DNA of 64,000 nt from Halomonas maura. Its GTDB lineage: Bacteria; Pseudomonadota; Gammaproteobacteria; Pseudomonadales; Halomonadaceae. The notes beneath the pieces were generated by a model. That model was not told the DNA's origin. It saw only the letters and a program-made list of their open reading frames with translations, and did no database searches. The position numbers and the translations under genes are program-made. Below are positions 30,333 to 40,012 of this stretch, in pieces. Position 1 is the stretch's first letter, and each line of letters opens with the position of its first letter. The stretch is taken from positions 1 to 64,000 of the forward strand of contig NZ_JAUFPQ010000021.1 of the NCBI RefSeq assembly GCF_030409305.1, read 5' to 3'.

Positions 30333-30358
30333 AAAAAAACCGGCCGCAGCCGGTTTTT
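30333..30358 (-). terminator. Terminator of rpsT
   Basis: 10-bp stem aaaaaccggc/gccggttttt with loop cgca, with a 7-A run at 30333-30339 that makes a U tract on the minus strand. It lies between rpsT and murJ. Confidence 0.88.
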
Positions 30359-30408
30359 CGATGGTGTGCCCCCGTCAGGCGCGGGCACCCATTAGGCGTC
30401 CGGCGCGC

Positions 30409-30675
30409 TTACGCAGCCAGGGCCTTGATGCGCTTGTTCAGGCGGCTCTTCAGGCGTGCGGCCTTCTTCTTGGACAGCACGTCCTTGTCGGCGATACGGT
30501 CGATGACCGGCTGCGCCGCCTTGAAGGCATCCATGGCCTGGGCGTGGTCACCGCCGTTGATGGCCTTGATGACGCGCTTGATGTAGGTGCGGACCATGCT
30601 GCGCTGGCTCGCCTTCAGGACACGACGGCCTTCTGCCTGACGGGCGCGCTTGCGGGCTTGCTTGCTGTTAGCCAC
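30409..30675 (-). CDS. rpsT: 30S ribosomal protein S20
   Basis: An 88-residue basic helical protein (MANSKQARKRARQAEGRR...RLNKRIKALAA), the full S20 length. The start codon is GTG at 30675 with AGGAG 7 nt upstream. A non-AUG start is notable because E. coli rpsT starts with UUG, where the poor start is part of S20 autoregulation. A strong terminator follows. The gene is near murJ as in many gammaproteobacteria. Confidence 0.97.
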   Translation of the reverse strand: MANSKQARKRARQAEGRRVLKASQRSMVRTYIKRVIKAINGGDHAQAMDAFKAAQPVIDRIADKDVLSKKKAARLKSRLNKRIKALAA

Positions 30676-30898
30676 TGACTGTCTCCTTGGAGAAAGTTGT
30701 CACCGCCGACTCGGGCGGCTTTTGATATCGGTTTGATCCAACAGGGAAATCGAGAAATCCCCGTCGGCTTGGCCATCCGGCCGACTGCGGCTCGGGGACG
30801 CAGTCGCTACGGGCCGTGTCTGAGAGGATGGCGTATCCTATCACGCGACCCGGCGGCTTGCCAGCCTCGCCGTGGGGCCAGGCCGCGTCATGACTGGC

Positions 30899-32035
30899 CT
30901 AGAGCACCACCAGGTTGTCGCGATGGATCAGCTCCGGCGCCTCCATGTAGCCGAGGATGGCCTCGATGCGATGGCTGGGCTGGCCCAGCAATCGCTGCGC
31001 CTCGTCGGCCCCATAGTTGACCAGCCCCTTGGCCACCCGCTGCCCGGCCTCGTCGACGCAGAGCACCATGTCACCGCGCACGAAGTCGCCGGACAACGCC
31101 TTGACCCCCACCGGCAGCAGGCTGGAGCCGCTGCCGCGCAGCACCTTCACCGCCCCGGCATCCAGGGTCAGGCTGCCGCGCACCTGGAGCTGCCCCGCCA
31201 GCCAGCGCTTGCGCGCCGCCATGGGCGCCCGTTCGGGGGTCAGCAGCGTGCCCAGCCGCTCGCCGTCGGCCAGCCGCTGCAGCACGGCCGACTGGCGGCC
31301 ACTGGCGATGACGGTGACCGCGCCGGAGCGGGCCGCCAGCCGGGCAGCGCGCACCTTGGTCGCCATGCCACCGCGCCCCAGCGCCCCGCCGCCGCCGGCC
31401 ACCGCGGCCAGCCGGGCGTCGTCGGCACGTCCCTCGGCGATCAGCCGGGCATGCGGGTCGTGACGCGGATCGGCATCGAAGAGCCCTTCCTGGTCGGTGA
31501 GGATGACCAGGGCGTCGGCCTCCAGCAGGTTGGCCACCAGGGCGCCGAGGGTGTCGTTGTCGCCGAAGCGGATCTCGTCGGTGACCACGGTGTCGTTCTC
31601 GTTGACCACCGGCACCACCCGCATGTCCACCAGGGTGCGCAGCGCCGAGCGGGCATTGAGGTAGCGCTTGCGATTCGAGAGGTCGTCATGGGTCAGCAGG
31701 ACCTGGGCGGTGATCAGGCCGTGGCGGGCGAAGTGGCCCTCGTAGCATTCGGTGAGGCCGTTCTGGCCCACCGCGGCGGCGGCCTGCAGGGCATGCACCG
31801 CCGAGGGACGCAGCTGCCAGCCCAGCCGCACCATGCCCGCGGCCACGGCGCCGGACGATACCAGCACCACCTCCACGCCGCGCCGATGCAGCTCGGCGAT
31901 CTGGTCGACCCAGCCGCCGATGGCGGCCTCGTCGAGACCCCGGCCATCGTTGGTCAGCAGGGCACTGCCGATCTTCACCACCACGCGCCGCATGGCCTTC
32001 AGGGCCTCGCGACCGGGTACCTGCTCGTTGCTCAC
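30899..32035 (-). CDS. proB: Glutamate 5-kinase
   Basis: First step of proline synthesis: phosphorylates glutamate to glutamyl-5-phosphate and is normally feedback-inhibited by proline. The 378-residue protein has an amino-acid-kinase domain ([59 protein letters not shown]) and a C-terminal PUA domain (about 280-370). It starts with GTG at 32035; ATG at 31993 ([10 protein letters not shown]) is possible. It follows obgE as in many proteobacteria. In a halophile proline is a potential osmolyte, which is context only. Confidence 0.95.
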   Translation of the reverse strand: MSNEQVPGREALKAMRRVVVKIGSALLTNDGRGLDEAAIGGWVDQIAELHRRGVEVVLVSSGAVAAGMVRLGWQLRPSAVHALQAAAAVGQNGLTECYEGHFARHGLITAQVLLTHDDLSNRKRYLNARSALRTLVDMRVVPVVNENDTVVTDEIRFGDNDTLGALVANLLEADALVILTDQEGLFDADPRHDPHARLIAEGRADDARLAAVAGGGGALGRGGMATKVRAARLAARSGAVTVIASGRQSAVLQRLADGERLGTLLTPERAPMAARKRWLAGQLQVRGSLTLDAGAVKVLRGSGSSLLPVGVKALSGDFVRGDMVLCVDEAGQRVAKGLVNYGADEAQRLLGQPSHRIEAILGYMEAPELIHRDNLVVL

Positions 32036-32080
32036 TATCCTTCCCTCGACTCGACCGTGGCTACCGCTTCCCTTCGACCC

Positions 32081-33268
32081 TCACGGGGCGTACTCGATCT
32101 CGACATCGTAATCATCGCCGTCGAAGTCGTCGTCATCCTCGTCGTCCCGCTTGCGCTTGCGGCCCAGCCGCGCCTCGGTGCGCGCCACCGCCTCGTCCTC
32201 CATGCGACGGCGCATCTCGCGCTCGCGCTCGGCGGCCTCCTCGTCCTCGTTCTCCAGTTGGCGCTGCTCGGTCAGCCAGCGATGGGCCGCCTGCACCAGG
32301 GCCTCGGTGCCCTCGCCGCTGATCGCCGAGACACGGAACACCGGCCCTTCCCAGCCCAGGCGCCGCACGATCTCGTCGGCCGCCGCCTCGCGCTCCTCCG
32401 CCGGCAGCAGGTCGAGCTTGTTGAGCACCAGCCAGCGTGGGCGTTCGGCCAGCGTCGGCGAGAACTGGCCCAATTCGTGGACGATGGCCTCGGCGGCCTG
32501 CACCGGATCGGACTCGTCGAAGGGTGCCACGTCGACGACGTGAAACAGCAGCCGAGTGCGGGTCAGGTGCTTGAGGAAGCGCAGCCCCAGGCCCGCGCCA
32601 TCGGAGGCGCCCTCGATCAGCCCGGGAATGTCGGCCATCACGAAGTGCTCGTGCTGGCCGATCTTCACCACGCCGAGGTTCGGCACCAGGGTGGTGAAGG
32701 GGTAGTTGGCCACCTTGGGCTTGGCCGCCGAGACCGAGCGGATCAGCGTCGACTTGCCGGCGTTGGGCAGCCCCAGCAGGCCGACATCGGCCATCACCTT
32801 CATCTCGAAGCGCAGGTTGCGCCGCTCCCCCTCGGTGCCCGGCGTGGTACGACGCGGCGCCCGGTTGGTGGAGGACTTGAAGTGGATGTTGCCGAGCCCC
32901 CGGCGACCGCCCTGAGCCACCAGCACGACCTGGCCGATCTCGGTGACGTCGGCGATCACCTCTAGGGTGTCCTCGTCGATCACCGTGGTGCCGACGGGCA
33001 CCTTGACGTGCAGGTCGTCGCCGGCCCGCCCGCTCATCTGCCGCCCCTGACCGGGCTGACCGTTCTGCGCCTTGTAGAAGCGCTGGTACTTGAAGTCGAT
33101 GAGGGTGTTGAGGGCATCGTCACCGATCAGGTAGACGCTGCCACCGTGGCCGCCATCCCCGCCATCGGGACCGCCCTTGGGCACGTACTTCTCGCGGCGG
33201 AAGCTCAGGCAGCCATTGCCGCCCTTGCCGGCTTCCACGATGATCGAGGCTTCGTCGACGAACTGCAT
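32081..33268 (-). CDS. obgE: Ribosome-associated GTPase Obg
   Basis: Essential GTPase for 50S maturation and stress control. The glycine-rich Obg fold (residues 1-158, with [11 protein letters not shown]) precedes the G domain: G1 [11 protein letters not shown]2 YPFTTLVP, G3 [10 protein letters not shown]4 LNKLDL, G5 SAISGEG. The C-terminal tail is long and very acidic ([15 protein letters not shown]), as in many halophile and gammaproteobacterial Obg proteins. GGAG lies 8 nt upstream of the ATG. It is third in rplU-rpmA-obgE-proB, with a hairpin between rpmA and obgE. Confidence 0.97.
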   Translation of the reverse strand: MQFVDEASIIVEAGKGGNGCLSFRREKYVPKGGPDGGDGGHGGSVYLIGDDALNTLIDFKYQRFYKAQNGQPGQGRQMSGRAGDDLHVKVPVGTTVIDEDTLEVIADVTEIGQVVLVAQGGRRGLGNIHFKSSTNRAPRRTTPGTEGERRNLRFEMKVMADVGLLGLPNAGKSTLIRSVSAAKPKVANYPFTTLVPNLGVVKIGQHEHFVMADIPGLIEGASDGAGLGLRFLKHLTRTRLLFHVVDVAPFDESDPVQAAEAIVHELGQFSPTLAERPRWLVLNKLDLLPAEEREAAADEIVRRLGWEGPVFRVSAISGEGTEALVQAAHRWLTEQRQLENEDEEAAEREREMRRRMEDEAVARTEARLGRKRKRDDEDDDDFDGDDYDVEIEYAP

Positions 33269-33305
33269 CTGTCATTCTCCTGGCGGTGCATACCGCCATG
33301 ATACA

Positions 33306-33333
33306 AGAAGGCCCCGCCATGGCGGGGCCTTCT
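33306..33333 (-). terminator. Hairpin between rpmA and obgE
   Basis: Perfect 28-bp palindrome with 13-bp arms agaaggccccgcc/ggcggggccttct. It is followed on the minus strand by tgtatca, only partly U-rich. It probably attenuates rather than fully stops transcription into obgE. Confidence 0.7.
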
Positions 33334-33353
33334 CGCGACAAATTCGGGCGGTC

Positions 33354-33611
33354 TCAGGCGGAGACGACGCTCACGAACTTGCGGTTTTTCGGGCCCTTGG
33401 TCTCGAACTTGACCACGCCTTCGTCCAGGGCGAACAGGGTGTGGTCCTTGCCGATACCAACGCCGGTGCCGGCGTGGAACTTGGTGCCACGCTGACGGAC
33501 GATGATGTTGCCCGGGGTCACGGCCTGACCGCCGAACAGCTTCACGCCAAGGCGCTTGGATTCGGAATCGCGACCGTTACGTGTGGAGCCCGCTGCCTTC
33601 TTATGAGCCAT
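33354..33611 (-). CDS. rpmA: 50S ribosomal protein L27
   Basis: An 85-residue protein with the L27 sequence [28 protein letters not shown] and [15 protein letters not shown]. The N terminus reaches the peptidyl-transferase centre in the ribosome. It begins directly with MAHKKA, without the N-terminal extension found in Firmicutes. It lies 34 bp after rplU in the conserved operon. Confidence 0.98.
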   Translation of the reverse strand: MAHKKAAGSTRNGRDSESKRLGVKLFGGQAVTPGNIIVRQRGTKFHAGTGVGIGKDHTLFALDEGVVKFETKGPKNRKFVSVVSA

Positions 33612-33645
33612 TGCAAATACCTCGCTCGTTCAGGGGAACTGACGC

Positions 33646-33957
33646 TTACGCGGAGATCCCGGTGATCTTGACTTCAGTGAACCACTGACGGTGGCCCTGA
33701 CGCTTCATGCTGTGCTTGCGACGACGGAACTTGATGATGGTCACCTTGTCGCCACGGCCGTGGGAAACGACCTCGGCCGCCACCTTGGCACCGTCGACGG
33801 TCGGGGCGCCGACCTTGACGTCGTCATCGCTGCCCACCAGCAGGACCTCATCGAACTCGATGGTGTCGCCGGTCGGCACTTCCAGCTTCTCGAGCTTGAG
33901 AGTCTGGCCTTCCTGAACGCGGTACTGCTTGCCACCGCTCTTGATAACTGCGTACAT
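33646..33957 (-). CDS. rplU: 50S ribosomal protein L21
   Basis: A 103-residue protein starting [25 protein letters not shown] and ending KVKI-type [10 protein letters not shown], with the basic loop [14 protein letters not shown]. The start at 33957 is set by GGAGAG 6 nt upstream and by the usual length of 103. It is first gene of the operon, reading away from ispB. Confidence 0.98.
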   Translation of the reverse strand: MYAVIKSGGKQYRVQEGQTLKLEKLEVPTGDTIEFDEVLLVGSDDDVKVGAPTVDGAKVAAEVVSHGRGDKVTIIKFRRRKHSMKRQGHRQWFTEVKITGISA

Positions 33958-34061
33958 GCTTGTCTCTCCGGTACTCATCGGGGTTGGCTCTTCATCGACC
34001 TGCTTCGAGTGGCGCCCCTTCCGGCAACCATCTGACAGGGAGCGAGATGAGTGGGTCGCGG

Positions 34062-34090
34062 ATTATAACCGCGCCGCCATCGCCACACAA
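34062..34090 (-). promoter_or_regulatory. Sigma-70 promoter of rplU operon
   Basis: On the minus strand TTGTGT (34090-34085), a 17-nt spacer, then a perfect TATAAT (34067-34062). The start site would lie about 100 bp before the rplU ATG. Confidence 0.65.
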
Positions 34091-34257
34091 CCCGCAATCC
34101 GCCCCGCTCGCCGACAGACCGGCCGGGGCCGAAGCCCGGACGGCGCCTGCCTTGACGCCCCCCCGGGGTGCCCATAGCATGACCGGCAACCCCAGGCCGG
34201 CGCAGACACGCGAAGACGCCCCGTTCCGGCCCCCACCTTCTTGTCGATGCCACCTCC

Positions 34258-35265
34258 ATGCCAGCCACCCCTTCGTCGCCACAGCTAGACGCCGCCATCC
34301 CCGCCACGCCCATCCATGCGGTGGTTGCCGAGGACTTCGCCGCGGTCAACCGAACCATCCTGACACAGCTGGCCTCGCGGGTACCCCTGGTGGAGACCAT
34401 CGGGCAATACATCATCGGGAGTGGCGGCAAGCGGTTGCGTCCGCTGCTGGTCCTGCTGGCCGCCCGTTCGCTGGGTTACCAGGGCGACCGCCACGTCACG
34501 CTCGCCACCCTTATCGAGTTCATGCACACCTCGACCCTGCTGCATGACGACGTGGTGGACGAGTCCCACATGCGCCGTGGCAAGGCCACCGCCAACAACG
34601 CCTGGGGCAATGCCCCCTCGGTGCTGGTCGGCGACTTCCTCTACTCCCGCTCCTTCCAGATGATGGTGGACGTGGGCTCGATGAAGATCATGGAGGTGCT
34701 CTCGGCGGCCACCTGCACCATCGCCGAGGGCGAGGTGCGGCAACTGACCAACGTCGGCAACCCCGACGTCGACGAGGCCGCCTACTTCGAGACCATCCAG
34801 GGCAAGACCGCCATGCTCTTCGAGGCGGCCTCCCACAGCGGCGCGATCATCGCCGACGCCACGCCGGAGCAGGAGGCCGCCCTGCAGGCCTATGGCCGCT
34901 ACCTGGGCCTGGCCTTCCAGCTGATCGACGACCTGCTCGACTACCAGGGCGACGCCGAGGCCATGGGCAAGAACGTCGGCGATGACCTGGCCGAGGGCAA
35001 GCCGACCCTGCCGCTGATCCAGGCCATGGCCGTGGGCACGCCCGAGCAGGCCAAGGTGGTACGCCGCGCCATCCGCCAGGGCGGCCTGGAACAACTCGAC
35101 GCGGTGCTGGCCATCATCAACGACACCGGCGCGCTCGACTACACCCGCGCCCGGGCCGAGGAGATGTCGGCCAAGGCCCTGGCCCAGCTCGACCTCCTGC
35201 CCGACTCCGTCTTCCGCGAGAGCATGGCCGAGCTGGCCCGTCTCGCCGTGGATCGCCGCAACTGA
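34258..35265 (+). CDS. ispB: Octaprenyl/polyprenyl diphosphate synthase
   Basis: Makes the long prenyl tail of ubiquinone by adding IPP units. The 335-residue trans-prenyltransferase shows the first aspartate-rich motif LLHDDVVDESHMRRGK and the second LIDDLLDYQGD, with GGKRLRPLLVLL near residue 56. The usual position divergent to rplU is kept. No clear Shine-Dalgarno sequence precedes the ATG at 34258, and the first ~20 residues are poor in homology, so the true start could be further in. Confidence 0.93.
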   Translation: MPATPSSPQLDAAIPATPIHAVVAEDFAAVNRTILTQLASRVPLVETIGQYIIGSGGKRLRPLLVLLAARSLGYQGDRHVTLATLIEFMHTSTLLHDDVVDESHMRRGKATANNAWGNAPSVLVGDFLYSRSFQMMVDVGSMKIMEVLSAATCTIAEGEVRQLTNVGNPDVDEAAYFETIQGKTAMLFEAASHSGAIIADATPEQEAALQAYGRYLGLAFQLIDDLLDYQGDAEAMGKNVGDDLAEGKPTLPLIQAMAVGTPEQAKVVRRAIRQGGLEQLDAVLAIINDTGALDYTRARAEEMSAKALAQLDLLPDSVFRESMAELARLAVDRRN

Positions 35266-35292
35266 GGATTCGCTGCGCGCCCCAATCGGGGC

Positions 35293-35320
35293 TTGCAACA
35301 CCATGACGAATCCGTATAAT
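35293..35320 (+). promoter_or_regulatory. Promoter of tRNA-Pro
   Basis: TTGCAA (35293-35298), 16-nt spacer, perfect TATAAT (35315-35320), followed by a GC-rich discriminator (gcgtctcc) typical of stringently controlled stable RNA genes. The mature tRNA begins 32 nt later. Confidence 0.7.
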
Positions 35321-35351
35321 GCGTCTCCGTTGAGGCGACAGCCCAACGCAT

Positions 35352-35428
35352 CGGAGTATAGCTCAGCTTGGTAGAGCGCTGCCTTCGGGAGGCAGAGGTC
35401 GTAGGTTCGAATCCTGCTACTCCGACCA
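35352..35428 (+). tRNA. tRNA-Pro (anticodon CGG)
   Basis: 77-nt cloverleaf. The acceptor stem CGGAGTA pairs with TACTCCG, the anticodon stem CTGCC/GGCAG holds the loop TTCGGGA with anticodon CGG, and the T arm is GTAGG-TTCGAAT-CCTGC. CCA is encoded (35426-35428). It reads the proline codon CCG. Confidence 0.97.
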
Positions 35429-35439
35429 CCGGATACCCA

Positions 35440-35470
35440 GGGCCCCGCGAGAGATCGCGGGGCCCTTTTC
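35440..35470 (+). terminator. Terminator of tRNA-Pro
   Basis: 11-bp stem gggccccgcga/tcgcggggccc with a 4-nt loop followed by TTTT, 11 nt after the CCA end. Confidence 0.9.
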
Positions 35471-35487
35471 GTTGCCTACCCCCTCGC

Positions 35488-35829
35488 TCAGCCTCTTGCC
35501 ACCTTCACGGCCGTGCCCGTGGCCACCAGGAAGAGCATCGACTTGCCGCCGCCGGAGATCTCGCTGTAATCGAGATCCACCGCAATCACCGCATTGGCGC
35601 CCAGCCTCTCGGCCTCGCGACGCAGCTCGTCCAGACAGGCGATGCGGGCGTCACGCAGGGCATCCTGGGAGGACTTGTTGCGACCGCCGAAGAAGTCGCG
35701 CAGGCCGGCGAACATGTCCTTGAACACGTTCATGCCGAACACGCACTCGGCCGAGACGATATCGAGGTGCTCGGTGACGCGATAGCCCTCGAGATGGGAC
35801 GAGGTGGTCAGCAGCAGGCGATCGGACAT
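35488..35829 (-). CDS. YbjQ-family (UPF0145, putative heavy-metal-binding domain) protein
   Basis: A 113-residue protein of the YbjQ family (also called UPF0145). Conserved stretches are [28 protein letters not shown], the [33 protein letters not shown] block, and the short C-terminal beta strand [11 protein letters not shown]. Members form pentameric beta rings. A metal-binding role is suggested by name only, and the real function is unknown. It is a single gene between tRNA-Pro and the sigma-54 activator. Confidence 0.85.
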   Translation of the reverse strand: MSDRLLLTTSSHLEGYRVTEHLDIVSAECVFGMNVFKDMFAGLRDFFGGRNKSSQDALRDARIACLDELRREAERLGANAVIAVDLDYSEISGGGKSMLFLVATGTAVKVARG

Positions 35830-35929
35830 CGGCGGTTCCCTCTTCTCAAGATGACCGGGGCCGGCCCCACGGCGGTTCCGGCGGACCTCTTCACATTAGG
35901 CGGTTTGCGCGGTGCTGCGCAACGCGACC

Positions 35930-37387
<1,458 letters not shown>

Positions 37388-37401
37388 GGGCCCTACCGAT
37401 A

Positions 37402-37466
37402 CAGAAGTGGATCGTTGATGCAGGAGTGTATCATCCCGGGCGAGGCAACGATCCATTTCTGCATCA
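37402..37466. promoter_or_regulatory. Inverted-repeat activator sites upstream of the arginine operon
   Basis: Two nested dyads: CAGAAGTGGATC (37402-37413) against GATCCATTTCTG (37450-37461), 11 of 12 matched, and TGATGCAG (37416-37423) against CTGCATCA (37459-37466), perfect. They lie 66-130 bp upstream of the predicted start site, as expected of upstream activator sequences for the divergent enhancer-binding protein. Confidence 0.6.
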
Positions 37467-37505
37467 CTCAGACACAAACCCTTTCTATATCAGCATGTTA
37501 AAAGC

Positions 37506-37520
37506 TGGCACGTTTCCTGC
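37506..37520 (+). promoter_or_regulatory. Sigma-54 (-24/-12) promoter
   Basis: TGGCAC-N5-CTGC. The GG (37507-37508) and GC (37519-37520) are separated by exactly 10 nt, as sigma-54 requires; one base differs from TTGC. Transcription would begin near 37532. Confidence 0.8.
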
Positions 37521-37559
37521 TTCGAAATGCAGGACACCCATAGCGAGACGGAGCCTTAC

Positions 37560-38510
37560 GTGAGCGACTTCAATCAGCCCCTGGGCGGCAACGAGATGCC
37601 GCGCTTCGGCGGGCCGGCCACCATGATGCGCCTGCCCACCCAGACCAGTGCCGCCGGCCTGGATGCCGCCTTCATCGGCGTGCCCATGGACATCGGCACC
37701 TCGAATCGCCCCGGCACCCGCCTCGGGCCGCGCCAGATCCGCGACGAGTCGCGCATGCTGCGTCCCTACAACATGGCCACCCGCGCCGCGCCCTTCGACA
37801 GTCTGCAGGTCGCCGATATCGGCGATGTGCCGATCAACACCTTCAACCTGCCCAAGAACCTCGACATCATCTCCCGCTACTACGACGAGGTGCTGTCCCA
37901 CGGCTGCGTGCCGCTGACGCTGGGCGGCGATCACACCCTGACCTGGCCGCTGCTGCGGGCCATCGCCAGGAAGCACGGCCCGGTCGGGCTGATCCACATC
38001 GACGCCCACGCCGACGTCAACGAGCACATGTTCGGCGAGGAGGTCGCCCACGGCTGCCCCTTCCGCCGCGCCCAGGAGGAAGGGCTGCTGGACAGCAAAC
38101 GGGTGGTGCAGATCGGCCTGCGCGGCACCGGCTACGCCGCCGACGACTTCGACTGGTGCCGCGACCAGGGCTTCCGGGTGGTGACCGCCGAGCAGTGCTG
38201 GTACAAGTCGCTCGAACCGCTGATGGCCGAGGTGCGTGAGCAGATGGGCGATGCGCCGGTCTACATCTCCTTCGACATCGATGGCCTGGACCCCTCGGTG
38301 GCGCCCGGCACCGGCACCGTCGAGATGGGCGGCCTCACCGGCCAGCAGGGCCTGGAGATCGTGCGCGGTGCCTGGGGCCTCAACGTGGTCGGCGGCGACC
38401 TGGTGGAAGTCGCCCCGCCCTACGATCCCAGCGGCAACACCGCGCTGATGGGCGCCACCCTGCTCTACGAGATGCTCTGCGTCCTGCCCGGCGTCCGGCG
38501 CCGCGACTGA
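37560..38510 (+). CDS. gbuA: Guanidinobutyrase / agmatinase-family ureohydrolase
   Basis: Predicted to split 4-guanidinobutyrate into 4-aminobutyrate and urea with a Mn2+ pair. Metal-ligand motifs of the ureohydrolase family are intact: GGDHTL, DAHADVNEH, SFDIDGLDP. The start is GTG at 37560 with GGAG 6 nt upstream. An ATG at 37527 lies upstream of the start site predicted from the sigma-54 promoter and is therefore unlikely. The product is 316 residues. Agmatinase or guanidinopropionase cannot be excluded by sequence; guanidinobutyrase is preferred because a 2-ketoarginine decarboxylase-like enzyme and an aldehyde dehydrogenase are downstream. Confidence 0.88.
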   Translation: MSDFNQPLGGNEMPRFGGPATMMRLPTQTSAAGLDAAFIGVPMDIGTSNRPGTRLGPRQIRDESRMLRPYNMATRAAPFDSLQVADIGDVPINTFNLPKNLDIISRYYDEVLSHGCVPLTLGGDHTLTWPLLRAIARKHGPVGLIHIDAHADVNEHMFGEEVAHGCPFRRAQEEGLLDSKRVVQIGLRGTGYAADDFDWCRDQGFRVVTAEQCWYKSLEPLMAEVREQMGDAPVYISFDIDGLDPSVAPGTGTVEMGGLTGQQGLEIVRGAWGLNVVGGDLVEVAPPYDPSGNTALMGATLLYEMLCVLPGVRRRD

Positions 38511-38592
38511 CGCCCTCTGGGCATCGTCACAAGCGCCCGGTCACGGGCGCCCACCGCTGACCACTACTACAACATCAACGAGTGAGACCCCC

Positions 38593-39978
38593 ATGTCCTC
38601 CCATCTGGATTCTGCCGACAACATCAACACCGAGGGGGCGCCTCTCAGCCCCCACGGGCTGATCAAGTTCCTCGTTCCGTCCCTGCTGGGCGTGCTGCTG
38701 TTTCTGGTGCCCTTCTCCACGGGCGACACCATCAATATCGGCATGGGCCTGATGGCCGATGGTCTCAAGGCCCTGCTCGGCGAGGCGCTGCCGGCCATCG
38801 CCACTCTGCTGCTGTGCCTGTCGGTGCTGCTGACCGGCATCGTCAAGCTCACCCGGCCCGGCTGGGCCCGGGAGGGCATGCTGCGAGAGCTGTTCGACGT
38901 GGCCCCCCTGTGGGTGGTCATGCGCTCGCTCGGCGCCCTCTTCGCGCTGATGACCTACTTCCAGGTCGGCCCGGAGATCATCACCGCCTCCTTCACCGGC
39001 GGCGTGATGCTCAACGACCTGGCGCCGGTGCTGCTGACCTTCTTCTTCTTCGCCGCCATTCTGCTGCCCTTCCTGGTCGACTTCGGCTTCATGGAGTTCA
39101 TCGGTAGCCTGGTGCGCACGCCCTTTCGCATCATTTTCGGCCTGCCGGGCCGCAGCGCCATCGACGCCACGGCCTCCTGGATGGGCTCCGGCACCGTCGG
39201 CGTGCTGATCACCACCCAGCAGTACGAGCAGGGCTTCTACAATCGCCGCGAGGCCTCGGCGATCGCCACCAACTTCTCGATCGTCTCCATCGCCTTCGCG
39301 CTGCTGGTGACCAGCTTCATCGGCATCAATCACCTGTTCGTGCCCTTCTACCTCACCGTGGTCGTCGCCGGCCTCATCGCCGCCGTCATCGTGCCGCGGC
39401 TGCCGCCGCTGTCACGCAAACCGAACAGCTACTACGAGCCGGTCGGCTGCCAGATCCAGGAAGAGAACACCGGCAACCAGAACCTGCTGCGCTACAGCCT
39501 GGGCGTCGCGGTGGCTCGCGCCGAGAAGGCCCCTGGGCCGGTCAGGCTCGCCAAGCTCTCGCTGTTCAACGTCGCCGACATCTTCTTCGGCCTGCTGCCG
39601 CTGGTGATCGCCATCGGCACCGTGGCCCTGGTGCTGGCCGAGTTCACGCCGCTGTTCACCTGGCTGTCCTATCCCATGGTGCCGGTGCTGGAGTGGATGC
39701 AGGTGCCCGAGGCCGAGGCGGCCGCCCCGGCGACCCTGGTCGGCTTCGCCGACATGTTCCTCCCGGCGGTGCTGGCCAGCGACATCGAGAGCGAGCTGAC
39801 GCGTTTCGTGATCGCCTGCCTGTCGCTGACCCAGCTGATCTACATGTCGGAGATCGGCGCCCTGCTGCTCAAGTCCAAGATCCCGCTCAAGCTCTGGGAG
39901 CTGGTGGCCATCTTCCTGCTGCGCACCGCCATCACCCTGCCGATCATCGTGGTCATGGGCCACTGGCTGGTGGGCTGA
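38593..39978 (+). CDS. YjiH-type nucleoside-recognition (GATE) domain membrane protein
   Basis: A 461-residue polytopic inner-membrane protein with about ten hydrophobic helices and the duplicated Gate/nucleoside-recognition pattern (SAIDATASWMGSGTVGVLITTQQYEQGFYNRREASAIATNFSIVSI). The YjiH family has no proven substrate. Its place between guanidinobutyrase and the decarboxylase suggests transport of arginine, a guanidino compound, or a product such as urea or GABA. This is guilt by association only. The next start codon is 34 bp downstream. Confidence 0.8.
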   Translation: MSSHLDSADNINTEGAPLSPHGLIKFLVPSLLGVLLFLVPFSTGDTINIGMGLMADGLKALLGEALPAIATLLLCLSVLLTGIVKLTRPGWAREGMLRELFDVAPLWVVMRSLGALFALMTYFQVGPEIITASFTGGVMLNDLAPVLLTFFFFAAILLPFLVDFGFMEFIGSLVRTPFRIIFGLPGRSAIDATASWMGSGTVGVLITTQQYEQGFYNRREASAIATNFSIVSIAFALLVTSFIGINHLFVPFYLTVVVAGLIAAVIVPRLPPLSRKPNSYYEPVGCQIQEENTGNQNLLRYSLGVAVARAEKAPGPVRLAKLSLFNVADIFFGLLPLVIAIGTVALVLAEFTPLFTWLSYPMVPVLEWMQVPEAEAAAPATLVGFADMFLPAVLASDIESELTRFVIACLSLTQLIYMSEIGALLLKSKIPLKLWELVAIFLLRTAITLPIIVVMGHWLVG

Positions 39979-40012
39979 GGACACCCCCATGCCCCTGAAT
40001 GGAGAGACACCG

